This document shows, piece after piece, positions 44,341-53,980 of a stretch of 64,000 bases of DNA. The notes below the pieces were generated by a model, which made no database searches, was not told the DNA's origin, and worked only from the letters and a program-made list of their open reading frames with translations. This DNA comes from Streptomyces griseoloalbus (lineage in GTDB: Bacteria; Actinomycetota; Actinomycetes; Streptomycetales; Streptomycetaceae). How positions within the stretch are numbered: the first letter of the stretch is position 1; every line of letters starts with the position of its first letter. The translations under genes were made by a program, and so were the position numbers. Where the stretch lies: the NCBI GenBank assembly GCA_014650015.1, contig BMUD01000001.1, positions 166,197 through 230,196 of the forward strand, written 5' to 3'.

Positions 44341-45780
44341 TCAGATGTGCTCCGGCTCGGGAAGCGCTCCCGACTTCGCGGCCCGCGCGTACCACAGGGC
44401 GCTGGACTTCGGGGTCCGCTGCTGGGTGACGTAGTCGACGTACACCGCGCCGAAGCGCTTGTCGTATCCGTACGCCCACTCGAAGTTGTCCAACAGGGAC
44501 CACAGGAAGTAGCCGCGCACGTCCGCGCCGTCGGTGATGGCCCGGCGCACCTCGGAGAGGTGCCCGTGCAGGTAGGCGACGCGCTCCGGGTCGTGCACCT
44601 TCCCGTCGGCGTCCGGCTTGTCGTCGTAGGCCGCGCCGTTCTCGGTGATGTAGAGCGGCAGTCCGGGCGCCTCACGGGTGTAGCGCATGATCAGCTCGTG
44701 CAGCCCCGTCGGGTCGACGGACCAGCCCATCTCGGTCTGCTCGCCCGGCGACTGGTGGAAGGCGACGTCGTCCGCGGCGGGCCACGGCGAGTGCTCGCTG
44801 CTCCCGTGACCGTCGGCCCGCGGCCCCTTCGCGTCCGGGTCCGCCGCCGACACCAGGGTGGGCGTGTAGTAGTTGAGGCCGAGCGCGTCCAGCGGCTGGT
44901 GGATCAGCTCCAGGTCACCGTCGAGGACGTACGACCAGTCGGTGAGCGACGAGGTCGCCTCCAGCAGGGTCTCCGGGTAGGCGCCGTGCAGCATCGGGCC
45001 GTGGAAGATGCCGCTGGACAGGTCGTCGATCTTGCGCGCCGCCACCTGGTCCGCCGGGTCGCTCGGCGACAGCGGGCGCACCACCGAGGAGTTGAGGCTG
45101 ATCGCGACCTGGTTGCGGGCCGGCATCACCGAGCGCAACGCCTTGGTGCCCAGGCCGTGCGCCAGGTTCAGGTGGTGGGCGGCCTTCAGCGAGGCCGCCG
45201 GGTCGGTACGGCCGGGCGCGTGCACCCCGGAGGCGTAGCCCAGGAAGGCGCTGCACCACGGCTCGTTGAGCGTGATCCACTGCTCCACCCGGTCGCCGAG
45301 CGCCTCACCGACGATCCCCGCGTACTCCGCGAACCGGTACGCGGTGTCGCGCTCCGGCCAGCCGCCCGCGTCCTCCAGCTCCTGCGGCAGGTCCCAGTGG
45401 TAGAGGGTGACGGCCGGCTTGATGCCCTTCGCCAGCAGCTCGTCGACCAGCCGGCGGTAGAAGTCCAGACCGCGCTGCACGGCCGGGCCGCGGCCGGTCG
45501 GCTGCACCCGCGACCAGGAGACGGAGAAGCGGTAGGCGCTCAGGTTCAGGTCCGCCATCAGCGCCACGTCGTCGCGGTAGCGGTGGTAGTGGTCGACGGC
45601 GATGTCACCGGTGTCGCCGCCGATCGTCTTGCCCGGCGTGTGGCTGAAGGTGTCCCAGATGGAAGGCGTGCGCCCGTCCTCCCGCACCGCCCCCTCGATC
45701 TGGTACGCGGAGGTCGCGGCGCCCCAGAGGAAGGCGGGAGGAAAGGTCACCGGGGTCGCCGGCGTTGCGGAGTCAGACAT
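44341..45780 (-). CDS. bglC: GH1 beta-glucosidase
   Basis: A 479-residue cytoplasmic glycoside hydrolase family 1 enzyme. It has the N-terminal signature [21 protein letters not shown], acid/base Glu in [15 protein letters not shown], nucleophile Glu in [13 protein letters not shown] and the C-terminal [21 protein letters not shown]. It hydrolyses the cello-oligosaccharide or similar beta-glucoside imported by the upstream transporter. It has its own operator palindrome across the leader (45780-45793), giving separate control by the LacI regulator. The symbol follows the S. coelicolor neighbour by position and is tentative. Confidence 0.9.
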   Translation of the reverse strand: MSDSATPATPVTFPPAFLWGAATSAYQIEGAVREDGRTPSIWDTFSHTPGKTIGGDTGDIAVDHYHRYRDDVALMADLNLSAYRFSVSWSRVQPTGRGPAVQRGLDFYRRLVDELLAKGIKPAVTLYHWDLPQELEDAGGWPERDTAYRFAEYAGIVGEALGDRVEQWITLNEPWCSAFLGYASGVHAPGRTDPAASLKAAHHLNLAHGLGTKALRSVMPARNQVAISLNSSVVRPLSPSDPADQVAARKIDDLSSGIFHGPMLHGAYPETLLEATSSLTDWSYVLDGDLELIHQPLDALGLNYYTPTLVSAADPDAKGPRADGHGSSEHSPWPAADDVAFHQSPGEQTEMGWSVDPTGLHELIMRYTREAPGLPLYITENGAAYDDKPDADGKVHDPERVAYLHGHLSEVRRAITDGADVRGYFLWSLLDNFEWAYGYDKRFGAVYVDYVTQQRTPKSSALWYARAAKSGALPEPEHI

Positions 45781-45793
45781 GGAAGCGCTCCCA
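45780..45793. promoter_or_regulatory. CebR-type operator overlapping the GH1 start region
   Basis: TGGAAGCGCTCCCA is a CebR-like 14-mer (consensus TGGGAGCGCTCCCA) with one mismatch in one arm. Its edge touches the ATG of the glucosidase, and on the minus strand its GGGAG probably also serves as the Shine-Dalgarno sequence. Confidence 0.8.
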
Positions 45794-45910
45794 TAGGAGG
45801 TCGTGGAAGACCGACGAGTGAGAAGAAGGGGAGAAGGAGGAGGGAAGAAGGGAAGAGGGGGCCGAGGCGGCGGTGACCCGGCCCCCCGGGTCCTGCGGAC
45901 GGATCGGGGA

Positions 45911-46822
45911 TCAGCCCTTGACGGCGCCCTGCATGATGCCGCCCACGATCTGCTTGCCGAAGATCGCGAAGACCAGGAGCAGGGGCAGCGTACCCAGCAG
46001 CGCACCCGCCATGATCAGGGACTGGTCCGGGGTGTACCCGCGGCCGAGGCCCGCGACCGCCACCTGCACGGTCGGGTTGCCGGTCTGGGTCAGCACCAGG
46101 AACGGCCACAGGAAGTCGTTCCAGGTCTGCACGAACGTCAGCATGCCGAGCACGGCCATCGCCGGCCGCGCGGCCGGGAACACCACGTGCCACACCACGC
46201 GCCAGCTGCTCGCGCCGTCCACCCGGGCGGCCTCGATGACCTCGTCGGGCAGCGCCTGCAGCAGGTACTGCCGCATGAAGAACACGCCGAACGCGCTCAC
46301 CAGCGACGGGAAGATGACCGCCTGCAGCTGGTCCGTCCAGTCCAGCTTCGCGACCATCATGTACAGCGGGATCACACTGAGCTGCGGCGGCACCATCATC
46401 GTGCCGATCACGATCAGCATCAGCGCGTTGCGGCCCTTGAAGCGCAGCTTGGCGAAGGCGAACCCGGCGATCGTCGACAGCACGACGATGGTCGCCGCCG
46501 AGATGCCCGACACGATCGTGGTGTTGAGGAAGGCCTCGCCGAGGTTGGCGTCCTTCCAGGCGATCTCCAGGTTCTTGAACAGATTGGAGCCGAACCAGAA
46601 CGGCGGGGGGTTCTCCGCCAGGCGCTGATTGTCCCGGGACGCGGCGATCGCGGTCCAGATCAGCGGGAACAGCGACACGATGGTGAACACGATCAGGATC
46701 ACGTACGCGATCGGACCGCCGTGCAGCGTGCCACCGGCCCGCGCGGACTTGGGCAGACGCGGTCGCTTCTGCTGTTGGGCGGGCGATGTCTCGGGGGGCG
46801 TCACAGTCGTCGTCACGGCCAC
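45911..46822 (-). CDS. Oligosaccharide ABC transporter permease (CebG-like)
   Basis: A 303-residue MalG-type permease with six spans and the EAA loop [33 protein letters not shown]. The GTG at 46822 lies 6 nt after the stop of the partner permease. It ends 130 bp before the glucosidase start. With CebF-like and CebE-like proteins it forms a carbohydrate uptake (CUT1) system; the ATPase is probably the shared MsiK, encoded elsewhere, because none is present here. Confidence 0.87.
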   Translation of the reverse strand: MAVTTTVTPPETSPAQQQKRPRLPKSARAGGTLHGGPIAYVILIVFTIVSLFPLIWTAIAASRDNQRLAENPPPFWFGSNLFKNLEIAWKDANLGEAFLNTTIVSGISAATIVVLSTIAGFAFAKLRFKGRNALMLIVIGTMMVPPQLSVIPLYMMVAKLDWTDQLQAVIFPSLVSAFGVFFMRQYLLQALPDEVIEAARVDGASSWRVVWHVVFPAARPAMAVLGMLTFVQTWNDFLWPFLVLTQTGNPTVQVAVAGLGRGYTPDQSLIMAGALLGTLPLLLVFAIFGKQIVGGIMQGAVKG

Positions 46823-46828
46823 AACTCC

Positions 46829-47851
46829 TTAACTGCTGGCGCGCAGCCGGCGCGAGATGAGCTGGTTGATGATGCCGATGACGATCAGGATCGCGAACAT
46901 CGTCCAGGCGATCGCCGAGGCACGGCCCAGGTGCTGGTTCACCCAGCCCTGTTCGTACAGGTACAGGCCGAGCGTCTGGAACTGGTGCTCCGCGCCCCCG
47001 GACGCGCCCTTGTTGGCGTCGAAGAGCAGCGGCTCGCCGAAGACCTGGCTGGCACCGATCGTGGAGACCACCACCGTGAACAGGATGGTCGGACGCAGCG
47101 CCGGCAGGGTCACGTGGATGAACTGCTGCCAGCGGTTGGCGCCGTCCAGCGCCGCCGACTCGTACAGGTCCTGCGGGATCGCCTGCATCGCGGCCAGGTA
47201 GATCAGCGCGTTGTACCCGGTCCAGCGCCAGATGATGATCGACGACACGGCGAACTGCGAGGGCCACTTGTCGCCCTGCCAGTCGACCGGGTCGATCCCG
47301 ACGAAGTCCAGCGCCCAGTTGATCATGCCGTAGTCACGGCCGAAGAGCAGCACGAACACCAGGGAGGCGGCGGCGATCGAGGTGGCGTACGGCGCGAGCA
47401 TCGCGACCCGGTAGAAGGTCGAGGCGCGCAGCTTGTAGTTCAGGATGTGGGCGATGCCCATCGCCATCAGCAGCTGCGGAACGGTCGAGATGATGCCGAT
47501 GGTCAGGGTGTTCTTCGCGGCGTTCCAGAAGAAGTCGTCGTCGAAGATCCGGGTGTAGTTCTTCAGCCCGACCCAGTTCATGTCGGTCGGGGCGGTCAGC
47601 TCCACCTGGTGCAGCGAGGCCCAGCCGGTGTAGATCAGCGGGAACAGGCCGAAGGCGAGGAACAGCAGGAAGAACGGGGCGACGAACGCGTACGGGCTCC
47701 AGCGCATGTCCCGCTGCCAGCGCCGGGACAGTTTGGCCCGGCGTCGCTGTTCCTTGTTCATGGGTGCGGAGCCCCCGGGCGGACGGCCCGGGGCCGCGCC
47801 CCCCTTGGAGGGGAGCGCGGCGGTGTCGTGGCGGGTGGCCATGGGGGTCAC
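46829..47851 (-). CDS. Oligosaccharide ABC transporter permease (CebF-like)
   Basis: A 340-residue MalF-type permease: a long basic N-terminus (about 1-50), six spans and the EAA loop DLYESAALDGANRWQQFIHVTLPALRPTILF. The GTG start overlaps the substrate-binding-protein stop (GTGA), indicating coupling. An ATG within the first residues (47839) is possible. Confidence 0.87.
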   Translation of the reverse strand: MTPMATRHDTAALPSKGGAAPGRPPGGSAPMNKEQRRRAKLSRRWQRDMRWSPYAFVAPFFLLFLAFGLFPLIYTGWASLHQVELTAPTDMNWVGLKNYTRIFDDDFFWNAAKNTLTIGIISTVPQLLMAMGIAHILNYKLRASTFYRVAMLAPYATSIAAASLVFVLLFGRDYGMINWALDFVGIDPVDWQGDKWPSQFAVSSIIIWRWTGYNALIYLAAMQAIPQDLYESAALDGANRWQQFIHVTLPALRPTILFTVVVSTIGASQVFGEPLLFDANKGASGGAEHQFQTLGLYLYEQGWVNQHLGRASAIAWTMFAILIVIGIINQLISRRLRASS

Positions 47852-49206
47852 TTGTCCAGGTTGTTGTCGATGGTCTTGGTGGCCGTCTCCCAGGCCTCCT
47901 CGGCGGACTTGCCCTTGGTCACCAGGATGACGCCGTTGTCCGTCAGGCCCTGCTGGATGATCTGGTCCTTCGGGCCGATCACCTGGACCGGGATCTGCTT
48001 GGCGGCCTCGGAGAAGATCTCGCCGATCGGGGCGTCACCGGTCATCTCGTTCTTCGCGCCGGTCACCTCCGGGCTGTCGTACGCGCCCGGGGTGCTCGGG
48101 AAGCTGCCCTGCACCTTGAACAGCTTCGCCTGCTGCTCCGGCGCGGTGAGCCAGGCCACCAGCTTCTGCGCCTCTTCGACGTTCTTGCCGCTCTTCGGCA
48201 CGCCCAGGAAGGAGCCGCCCCAGTTGCCGGACTTGGGCGCCACGGCCACGTCCCACTGGCCGGCGGCCTCCGGCTTGGACTTGCCCTTGATGGTGCCGAG
48301 CATCCACGGCGGGCAGGCGACGGTGGCGAACTTGCTGTTGGCGATCGTCGTGTCCCAGGCCGGCTGGAACTGCGTCTGCGACTGGACCAGGCCCTTCTCG
48401 GCGGCCTCGGCGGTCAGGTCGAAGGCGTCCTTGACGGCCGGGTTGGACTTGTAGATGACCTCGCCGGAGGCGTCGTAGAACTTCTTCTCCTCACTGCTGA
48501 GGACGGCGTTGATCAGGCCACCGGGGGAGTCCATGAAGAAGGTGTCGTCGCCTGCCGCCTTCTTGTACTTCTCGCCGGTCTCGATGAACTTGTTCCAGTC
48601 ACCGGCCCACAGCTTGCCGACCTCCTCGCGGTCGGTCGGCAGACCGGCCTTCTCGAAGAGGTCCTTGCGGTAACAGATGGCCATCGGGCCGACGTCCGTG
48701 CCGAGACCGATGGTCTGGCCGTCCTTGGTGGTGGCCTGCTCCCACTTCCAGTCCAGCCAGCCGTTCTTGTTCACGCCCCCGACCTTGGACATGTCCGTGA
48801 ACTTGTCCGCCTGGGTGCCGACGACCTCGGCGATGTTGGCGACCTCGATCGCCTGGACGTCCATCAGACCGCTGTTGGTGGTCAGGTGGTTGACGAGAGC
48901 CGGGTAGTAGTTCTCGTTCCGCTCGACCACGTTCTCGGCGATCTTGATGTCCGGGTTCAGCTTCTCGTACTCGGCGTAGAGACCGGCTTCCTTGAAGCCC
49001 ATGGTGCCGAACAGACCCAGTGTGATCGTGGTCTTGCCCTCGCCGCCCGACGAGGAGTCGGAGTCGCCGTCTCCGCCGTCGTCGGCACAGCCGGCCAGCA
49101 GCCCGGTGCCCAGCGACACCACGGCCGCGATGGCCAGTGCCTTGTGGGCGATGGGCTTCCCCCCGCCCGACCGCTGCCGAGAGAGGGGGAGGGTACGTGC
49201 TCGCAT
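47848..49206 (-). CDS. Oligosaccharide-binding lipoprotein (CebE-like)
   Basis: A 452-residue CUT1 family solute-binding lipoprotein. The signal peptide ends in the lipobox TGLLAGCADDGG, followed by an Asp/Ser/Gly-rich tether. The binding fold includes KTTITLGLFGTMGFKEAG, VGPMAICYRKDLFEKAGLPTDREEVGKLW and FATVACPPWMLGTIKGKS. The ATG at 49206. First gene of a transporter operon with a perfect operator palindrome 117 bp upstream. Substrate is probably cellobiose or cellotriose by analogy to CebE. Confidence 0.87.
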   Translation of the reverse strand: MRARTLPLSRQRSGGGKPIAHKALAIAAVVSLGTGLLAGCADDGGDGDSDSSSGGEGKTTITLGLFGTMGFKEAGLYAEYEKLNPDIKIAENVVERNENYYPALVNHLTTNSGLMDVQAIEVANIAEVVGTQADKFTDMSKVGGVNKNGWLDWKWEQATTKDGQTIGLGTDVGPMAICYRKDLFEKAGLPTDREEVGKLWAGDWNKFIETGEKYKKAAGDDTFFMDSPGGLINAVLSSEEKKFYDASGEVIYKSNPAVKDAFDLTAEAAEKGLVQSQTQFQPAWDTTIANSKFATVACPPWMLGTIKGKSKPEAAGQWDVAVAPKSGNWGGSFLGVPKSGKNVEEAQKLVAWLTAPEQQAKLFKVQGSFPSTPGAYDSPEVTGAKNEMTGDAPIGEIFSEAAKQIPVQVIGPKDQIIQQGLTDNGVILVTKGKSAEEAWETATKTIDNNLDK

Positions 49207-49322
49207 TGCGTCCTCCTGTTGCCCTGACGTGCCGACCCCCCGGCCAACGGCGTTGTTGGGCCCGTATCTTGCTCGTTGCGGCTCGGGCGGGGAACGTGCG
49301 GGTTGTGTATGTGTCAGGTACC

Positions 49323-49338
49323 GTGGGAGCGCTCCCAC
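49323..49338. promoter_or_regulatory. Perfect CebR-type operator upstream of the transporter operon
   Basis: GTGGGAGCGCTCCCAC is a perfect 16-bp palindrome containing the CebR consensus TGGGAGCGCTCCCA. It lies in the 343-bp gap between the transporter operon (start 49206) and the divergent LacI gene (49550), which otherwise contains only promoter sequence. Confidence 0.9.
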
Positions 49339-49549
49339 AAGTGATGTGTTGAAGAGTCGCGGGTCCGGGCGAGGGTGTCAAGGGAACAGACGCGGCAAAG
49401 TGCCTTCGGTTATCTGCCTGTTAACTGGACGCCGCGCACCCGCCTCCGGAGGCCCCCGGTCCGCGAGCCGCCCTCCCGGCGGTGGTCACCGCCGCTTGCG
49501 GGGCTGTTACATTCCAGGCCAGCGTGACACACGAAGGAAGGCGGGGCCG

Positions 49550-50605
49550 ATGGCAAGCCACGGAGCGCGGGGCCGCGGCGGCGGCCGACCCACCCTCGAA
49601 GAGGTGGCCGCGCGCGCCGGAGTGGGCCGCGGCACGGTCTCCCGGGTGATCAACGGGTCGCCCCGGGTGAGCGACGCCACCCGCGCCGCCGTGGAGGCCG
49701 CGGTCGCCGAGCTCGGTTACGTCCCGAACACGGCCGCCCGCGCACTGGCCGCCAACCGCACGGACGCCATCGCCCTCGTCGTGCCCGAGCCGGAGACCCG
49801 GTTCTTCGCCGAGCCGTACTTCTCGGACATGCTCCGGGGTGTCGGCGCGGCCCTGTCCGACACCGAGATGCAGCTGCTGCTGATCTTCGCGGGCAGTGAC
49901 CGGGAGCGGCAGCGGCTCGCCCAGTACCTGGCCGCGCATCGCGTGGACGGCGTGCTGCTGGTCTCCGTGCACGCCGACGACCCGCTGCCCGACATGCTGG
50001 CCCAGCTGGAGATCCCCGCGGTGATCAGCGGCCCCCGCTCGGCCGCGGAGACCCTCACCTCGGTGGACTCGGACAACTACGGCGGCGCCCGCCAGGCCGT
50101 CGAGCACCTGATCGGCCGGGGCCGGCGCACCATCGCCCACATCACCGGCCGCCTCGACGTGTACGGCGCCCAGCGCCGTATCGACGGCTACCGGGAGGCC
50201 CTGCGCGACGCGGGCCACGAGGTGGACGAGCTGCTGATCGAACCGGGTGACTTCTCCGAGGGCGGCGGCCGGCGGGCCATGGAGGCGCTGCTGGAGCGCC
50301 GCCCGGACCTGGACGCGGTCTTCGCCGCCTCGGACGTCACCGCGGCCGGTGCCCGGCACGCCCTGCGCGAGGCGGGCCGCCGCATCCCCGACGACGTGGC
50401 CCTGGTCGGCTATGACGACTCCGCGATCGCCCGCCACATGGACCCGCCGCTGACCAGTGTGCGCCAGCCGATCCAGGAGATGGGCCGCGCGATGATCGAC
50501 CTGCTGCTCGCCGAGGTCGCCGACCGCCGCCCGCTCGCGTCCCGCGGACTGGATCGGCGCCAGATGGTGCTGGCCACGGAGCTGGTGGGGCGCGCCTCGT
50601 CGTGA
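49550..50605 (+). CDS. cebR: LacI family repressor (CebR-like)
   Basis: A 351-residue LacI/GalR regulator: N-terminal HTH and hinge (about 14-70: PTLEEVAARAGVGRGTVSRVINGSPRVSDATRAAVEAAVAELGYVPNTAARALA), then a periplasmic-binding-like core (IALVVPEPETRFFAEPYFSDML, GYDDSAIARHMDPPLTSVRQP). It probably represses the transporter and glucosidase through the two operators and releases with cello-oligosaccharide. The ATG is at 49550. CebR itself is encoded at another locus in some species, so the symbol means type, not orthology. Confidence 0.87.
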   Translation: MASHGARGRGGGRPTLEEVAARAGVGRGTVSRVINGSPRVSDATRAAVEAAVAELGYVPNTAARALAANRTDAIALVVPEPETRFFAEPYFSDMLRGVGAALSDTEMQLLLIFAGSDRERQRLAQYLAAHRVDGVLLVSVHADDPLPDMLAQLEIPAVISGPRSAAETLTSVDSDNYGGARQAVEHLIGRGRRTIAHITGRLDVYGAQRRIDGYREALRDAGHEVDELLIEPGDFSEGGGRRAMEALLERRPDLDAVFAASDVTAAGARHALREAGRRIPDDVALVGYDDSAIARHMDPPLTSVRQPIQEMGRAMIDLLLAEVADRRPLASRGLDRRQMVLATELVGRASS

Positions 50606-50675
50606 CGCCGGCGGGCGTCGCGAGGAGGCGCGCCGCGCAGGCGGGGGCACGCCCGCACGCCCTGGAAACGAGTTC

Positions 50676-50706
50676 AGCCGGTGACCTTGTTGCAAGGTCA
50701 CCGGCT
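50676..50706 (-). terminator. Perfect hairpin downstream of tRNA-His
   Basis: A 14-bp perfect stem (AGCCGGTGACCTTG and its complement) with a TTG loop, 11 bp past the tRNA 3' end on the minus strand. No T tract follows. It could also end the LacI transcript on the plus strand. Confidence 0.7.
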
Positions 50707-50716
50707 GACTACTGAG

Positions 50717-50790
50717 GGTGAGTGACGGGACTCGAACCCGCGGCATCCTGGACCACAACCAGGTGCTCTACCAGCTGAGCTACACCCACC
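50717..50790 (-). tRNA. tRNA-His (anticodon GTG)
   Basis: A cloverleaf with anticodon stem-loop CTGGTTGTGGTCCAG (GTG anticodon), T-arm GGGTTCGAGTCCC and acceptor GTGGGTG/CACTCAC with one G-U pair. An extra 5' G opposite C73, the histidine identity element, is included in the end coordinate. Confidence 0.94.
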
Positions 50791-50909
50791 ATGGCCTTGT
50801 CGGTTGGAGGTCAGTGACTTCCCCGACCGGCCGAGAAAAAGTGTACAGGGTCCGAAGGGGTGCTCGCGCACGGCTTTTGGCGTGGCCCCCCGACAACCCC
50901 TCGGGCTCC

Positions 50910-51512
50910 CTACCGACCGGGCAGGACGTGCCTGGCGGCGATCTTCTTCGCGGTGTCCGAGTCGGGCCCCGGCTGCGCCACGAAGACGGCCTCGCGGTAG
51001 TAACGCAGTTCCGCGATGGACTCGCGGATGTCGGCGAGCGCGCGGTGGTTGCCGTTCTTCTCGGGGCTGTTGAAGTACGCCCTCGGGTACCAGCGGCGGG
51101 CCAGCTCCTTGATGCTGGACACGTCCACGATGCGGTAGTGCAGGTAGTCCTCCAGGGTGGGCATGTCCCGCAGCAGGAAACCGCGGTCCGTGCCGACGGA
51201 GTTGCCGCACAGGGGTGCCTTGCCCGGCTCCTTGACGTGCTCCCTCACATACGCGAGGACACGCTGCTCGGCGTCCTCGAGCGTCGTGCCGTCCGGCAGC
51301 TCGGCGAGCAGACCGGACGCGGTGTGCATCTCACGCACCACCTCCGGCATCGTCTCCAGGGCCCGCTCCGGCGGGCGGACGACGATGTCCACGCCCTCGC
51401 CGAGCACGTTCAGCTCGGAGTCGGTGACGAGGGCGGCCACTTCGATGAGCGCGTCGTTCGACAGCGAGAGGCCGGTCATCTCGCAGTCGATCCACACCAT
51501 GCGATCGTTCAT
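50910..51512 (-). CDS. orn: Oligoribonuclease
   Basis: A 200-residue DEDDh 3'-5' exoribonuclease that degrades 2-5-nt RNAs, including pGpG from c-di-GMP breakdown. Motifs: MVWIDCEMTGL (Asp-x-Glu), LCGNSVGTDRGFL (second Asp region), and NHRALADIRESIAELRYYRE (His and last Asp). Length is as expected. The ATG is at 51512. It lies directly downstream of adpA on the same strand, an arrangement known in Streptomyces (ornA). In this window it links functionally with the cdgA-like protein. Confidence 0.95.
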   Translation of the reverse strand: MNDRMVWIDCEMTGLSLSNDALIEVAALVTDSELNVLGEGVDIVVRPPERALETMPEVVREMHTASGLLAELPDGTTLEDAEQRVLAYVREHVKEPGKAPLCGNSVGTDRGFLLRDMPTLEDYLHYRIVDVSSIKELARRWYPRAYFNSPEKNGNHRALADIRESIAELRYYREAVFVAQPGPDSDTAKKIAARHVLPGR

Positions 51513-51787
51513 GTGTCTAACCTTACGGGGCGCTGCGCTCGGCGGGACCGGACGGCGTGCCCCGCGGTGCGGGTGTGCACGTCACAGGGGCTGCCGCCCC
51601 CCGGGCCCCCGCGGGCCCCGTCCGCACATCGCCGGACGGGCTGGCTGTGGCCCGGGCGGGCTCGCCAGGTGCGGGCCGGCCGGTCCGGACTCCGTCCACT
51701 CGGGCCGAGGGGCCGGGGGGCCGGGGACGGCCGAAGGGCCGGAGGCGGGTGCCTCCGGCCCTTCGGTTTTTCTGCTCGTCGGTCACC

Positions 51788-53020
51788 TCACGGCGCGCTG
51801 CGCTGGCCCGGGACGCCCGGGGCCGAGGCCGTCAGGGACGGGCCCAGGGCGCTTGCCGCCGCGGTGCGGCGGGACTGGTGCGGGAGCGGGTTGTCCGGGT
51901 GCAGGGCCGGCGGGACCTGGTGTCCCGCGTGGCCCGGCTGGCCCGGCGGGAGGGCACCCGGGTTGCTCTGGCCGCCCTCGGTGTCCTGGCTCCGGTCGGC
52001 CTGCGGGCGCCGCGCGCGGTACGCGGCCCGGTAGGCGGCCGGGGACGAACCCAGCTGGCGCCGGAAGTGGCCGCGCAGCGCGACCGGCGAGCGGAAGCCG
52101 CAGCGGCCGGCGACCTCGTCCACCGAGTAGTCCGACGTCTCCAGCAGGCGCTGCGCCTGGAGCACCCGCTGCGTGATCAGCCACTGCAACGGCGCGCTGC
52201 CGGTCAGCGAGCGGAAGCGGCGGTCGAACGTACGACGGCTCATGTACGCGCGTGCCGCCAGCGTCTCCACGTCGAACTGTTCGTGGAGGTGCTCCAGCGC
52301 CCAGGCGACGACCTCGGCGAGCGGGTCGGCGCCGATCTCCTCCGGTAAAGACCGGTCGAGGTAGCGCTCCTGACCGCCGCTGCGGCGCGGCGGGACGACC
52401 AGGCGCCGGGCGAGTGCCCCGGCCGCCTCGTTGCCGTGATCCGTGCGCACGATGTGCAGGCACAGGTCGATTCCGGCCGCCGTACCCGCCGACGTCAGCA
52501 CGTCGCCGTCGTCCACGAAGAGCTCCCGTGGGTCGACGTGCACCGACGGATAGCGTTTCGCCAGCGTCGGCGCGTACATCCAGTGGGTGGTCGCGGGCCG
52601 GCCGTCCAGCAGGCCCGCCGCCGCGAGGACGAAGGCACCGGTGCACAGCCCGACGATGCGGGCGCCCTCCTCATGGGCCCGGCGCAGTGCGTCGAGCGCC
52701 TCCTCCGGCGGTGGCGAGGTGATCGACCGCCAGGCCGGCACCACGACGGTGCCCGCCCGGGCTATCGCCTCCAGGCCGTGTGGCGCGGTGAGTTCCAGGC
52801 CTCCTGTGGTCCGCAGCGGGCCTTCCTCACCGCCGCACACCAGCAGCCGGTAGCGCGGTACGCCGGCGTCCTGGCGGTCAACCCCGAACACCGACAGCGG
52901 TATGGAACTCTCGAAGATGGGGCCGCCGCTGAACAGCAGCACCGCGACGATCTCCTTGCGGCGTCGCCCGGAGAGTTTCCGGGCCGCGGTTTCCGGCGCG
53001 GCAGTGGAGTCGTGGCTCAT
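51788..53020 (-). CDS. adpA: AdpA (BldH), AraC/XylS pleiotropic developmental regulator
   Basis: A 410-residue regulator: a ThiJ/PfpI-like dimerisation domain (about 22-210; VAVLLFSGGPIFESSIPLSVFGV, GLCTGAFVLAAAGLLDG) and an AraC-type double HTH (about 240-340; YMSRRTFDRRFRSLTGSAPLQWLITQRVLQAQRLLETSDYSVDEVAGRCGFRS). Codon 225 (52346-52348 on the minus strand) is TTA, the Streptomyces leucine codon read only by bldA tRNA, at the conserved place between the domains. The C-terminus is a disordered Pro/Gly tail. AdpA activates aerial growth and secreted enzyme genes. Confidence 0.96.
   Translation of the reverse strand: MSHDSTAAPETAARKLSGRRRKEIVAVLLFSGGPIFESSIPLSVFGVDRQDAGVPRYRLLVCGGEEGPLRTTGGLELTAPHGLEAIARAGTVVVPAWRSITSPPPEEALDALRRAHEEGARIVGLCTGAFVLAAAGLLDGRPATTHWMYAPTLAKRYPSVHVDPRELFVDDGDVLTSAGTAAGIDLCLHIVRTDHGNEAAGALARRLVVPPRRSGGQERYLDRSLPEEIGADPLAEVVAWALEHLHEQFDVETLAARAYMSRRTFDRRFRSLTGSAPLQWLITQRVLQAQRLLETSDYSVDEVAGRCGFRSPVALRGHFRRQLGSSPAAYRAAYRARRPQADRSQDTEGGQSNPGALPPGQPGHAGHQVPPALHPDNPLPHQSRRTAAASALGPSLTASAPGVPGQRSAP
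52346..52348 (-). promoter_or_regulatory. adpA: Regulatory TTA codon in adpA
   Basis: In-frame TTA (Leu 225, context RSLPEE). In Streptomyces this makes AdpA synthesis depend on the bldA tRNA, the known feed-forward switch of development. Confidence 0.95.
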
Positions 53021-53980
53021 CCTGCTAAGCCCCCCTCGGTGGTCGCGGCTCCTCGGTTGTGTCGCTCCTGCACGTTTCCCCTCGGTCCTGCACGAGTCCC
53101 CCGCCGTAAGACATCAAGATCGAATCTACTGTGTCCCGTCGCGCCCCGGTGGCCAGTTCGGCACCCGGTGCATTGTCGACTTGGCAACTTGGCGTGAAGC
53201 ATTCGATCACGAAGGGTTGCACTCGTGGGCCGTGCAGGGAAGTGCGCCTTGTCGCGGTGGCCAATCCCCGTAGGGTGCGCAAGGCCCGTGAGGCCCTTTC
53301 CGTGCAGGTCGAACGGGGGTCGGGGGTGGGGTGCGGCAGGGGATGCACACCAGCCAGAAGTTGGCTGAAAAGATATGGGCGCGTGCGTGGAAACCGGTCA
53401 ACCGACCGGTGTACCCCCGCCATCGCGTCGAGGTCCCCCCGTACCCCGGTTCCGGTGCGCCATGCCGGCCCGGCCGGCGCTTCCGGGACGCGGACCGCGG
53501 CCGTGCGGCGGCCCGTTGGAGCGGCGCGTCAGCGGCCGGCCGGCGCCCGTGACGGCGGCGAGGCCGAACGCGACACCGGCGGCACCGGCCGGGGAGGACC
53601 CGCGCCGCGGCGGGACCAGCGGGACGAGCGGGCGGCCGGCCGCCGCCCGGTGGACATGAGCTGCTCCCTGTGGCGTGGCTCACGGGTTCACCGCTCGGCC
53701 GGACCGCCGGGCACTGCGGGTCCGGGGCGCACGACCCGGAGGGGACCACTCTCGCGGCCAAGTGAATTCTGTGCAAACCGCCTGTACGGGGCAGCGACCA
53801 TTGCGTGACCGGTGACCCCTCGTGCATGCTCCGGGGAACCCGTCGGCGACCGGGTGCGGGATCTGGGCTCAGGAGGCGTGCCGCCGTACCCTGGAGGGTA
53901 TGGGGTGGGGAAGCCATTTCCCGGACACAGCCGCCGCACACTGTCGTCCCCATCAAAAGGATCACAACCCCGAGACAGCC
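53021..53980. other. Long non-coding region between adpA and the stress protein gene
   Basis: 960 bp of divergent upstream region with no supportable gene. It must carry the adpA promoter and leader and the universal stress protein promoter. TGGCGTGAAG at 53190-53199 misses the AdpA consensus (TGGCSNGWWY) only at the last base, a possible autoregulatory site. A short AT-richer patch lies near 53360-53380. Confidence 0.55.

Noticed and set aside
45803-48454. An 883-codon plus-strand frame
   Set aside because: Antisense across the two permeases and the binding protein, which have clear family motifs; the composition is that of a shadow frame.
50676-50706. Riboswitch or T-box near tRNA-His
   Set aside because: The hairpin is a simple perfect stem after the tRNA 3' end; no T-box or aptamer sequence is visible.
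53131-53808. A 225-codon plus-strand gene between adpA and the stress protein
   Set aside because: Arg/Gly/Pro-rich composition with no family match and no ribosome site; the adpA upstream region is long and non-coding in this genus.
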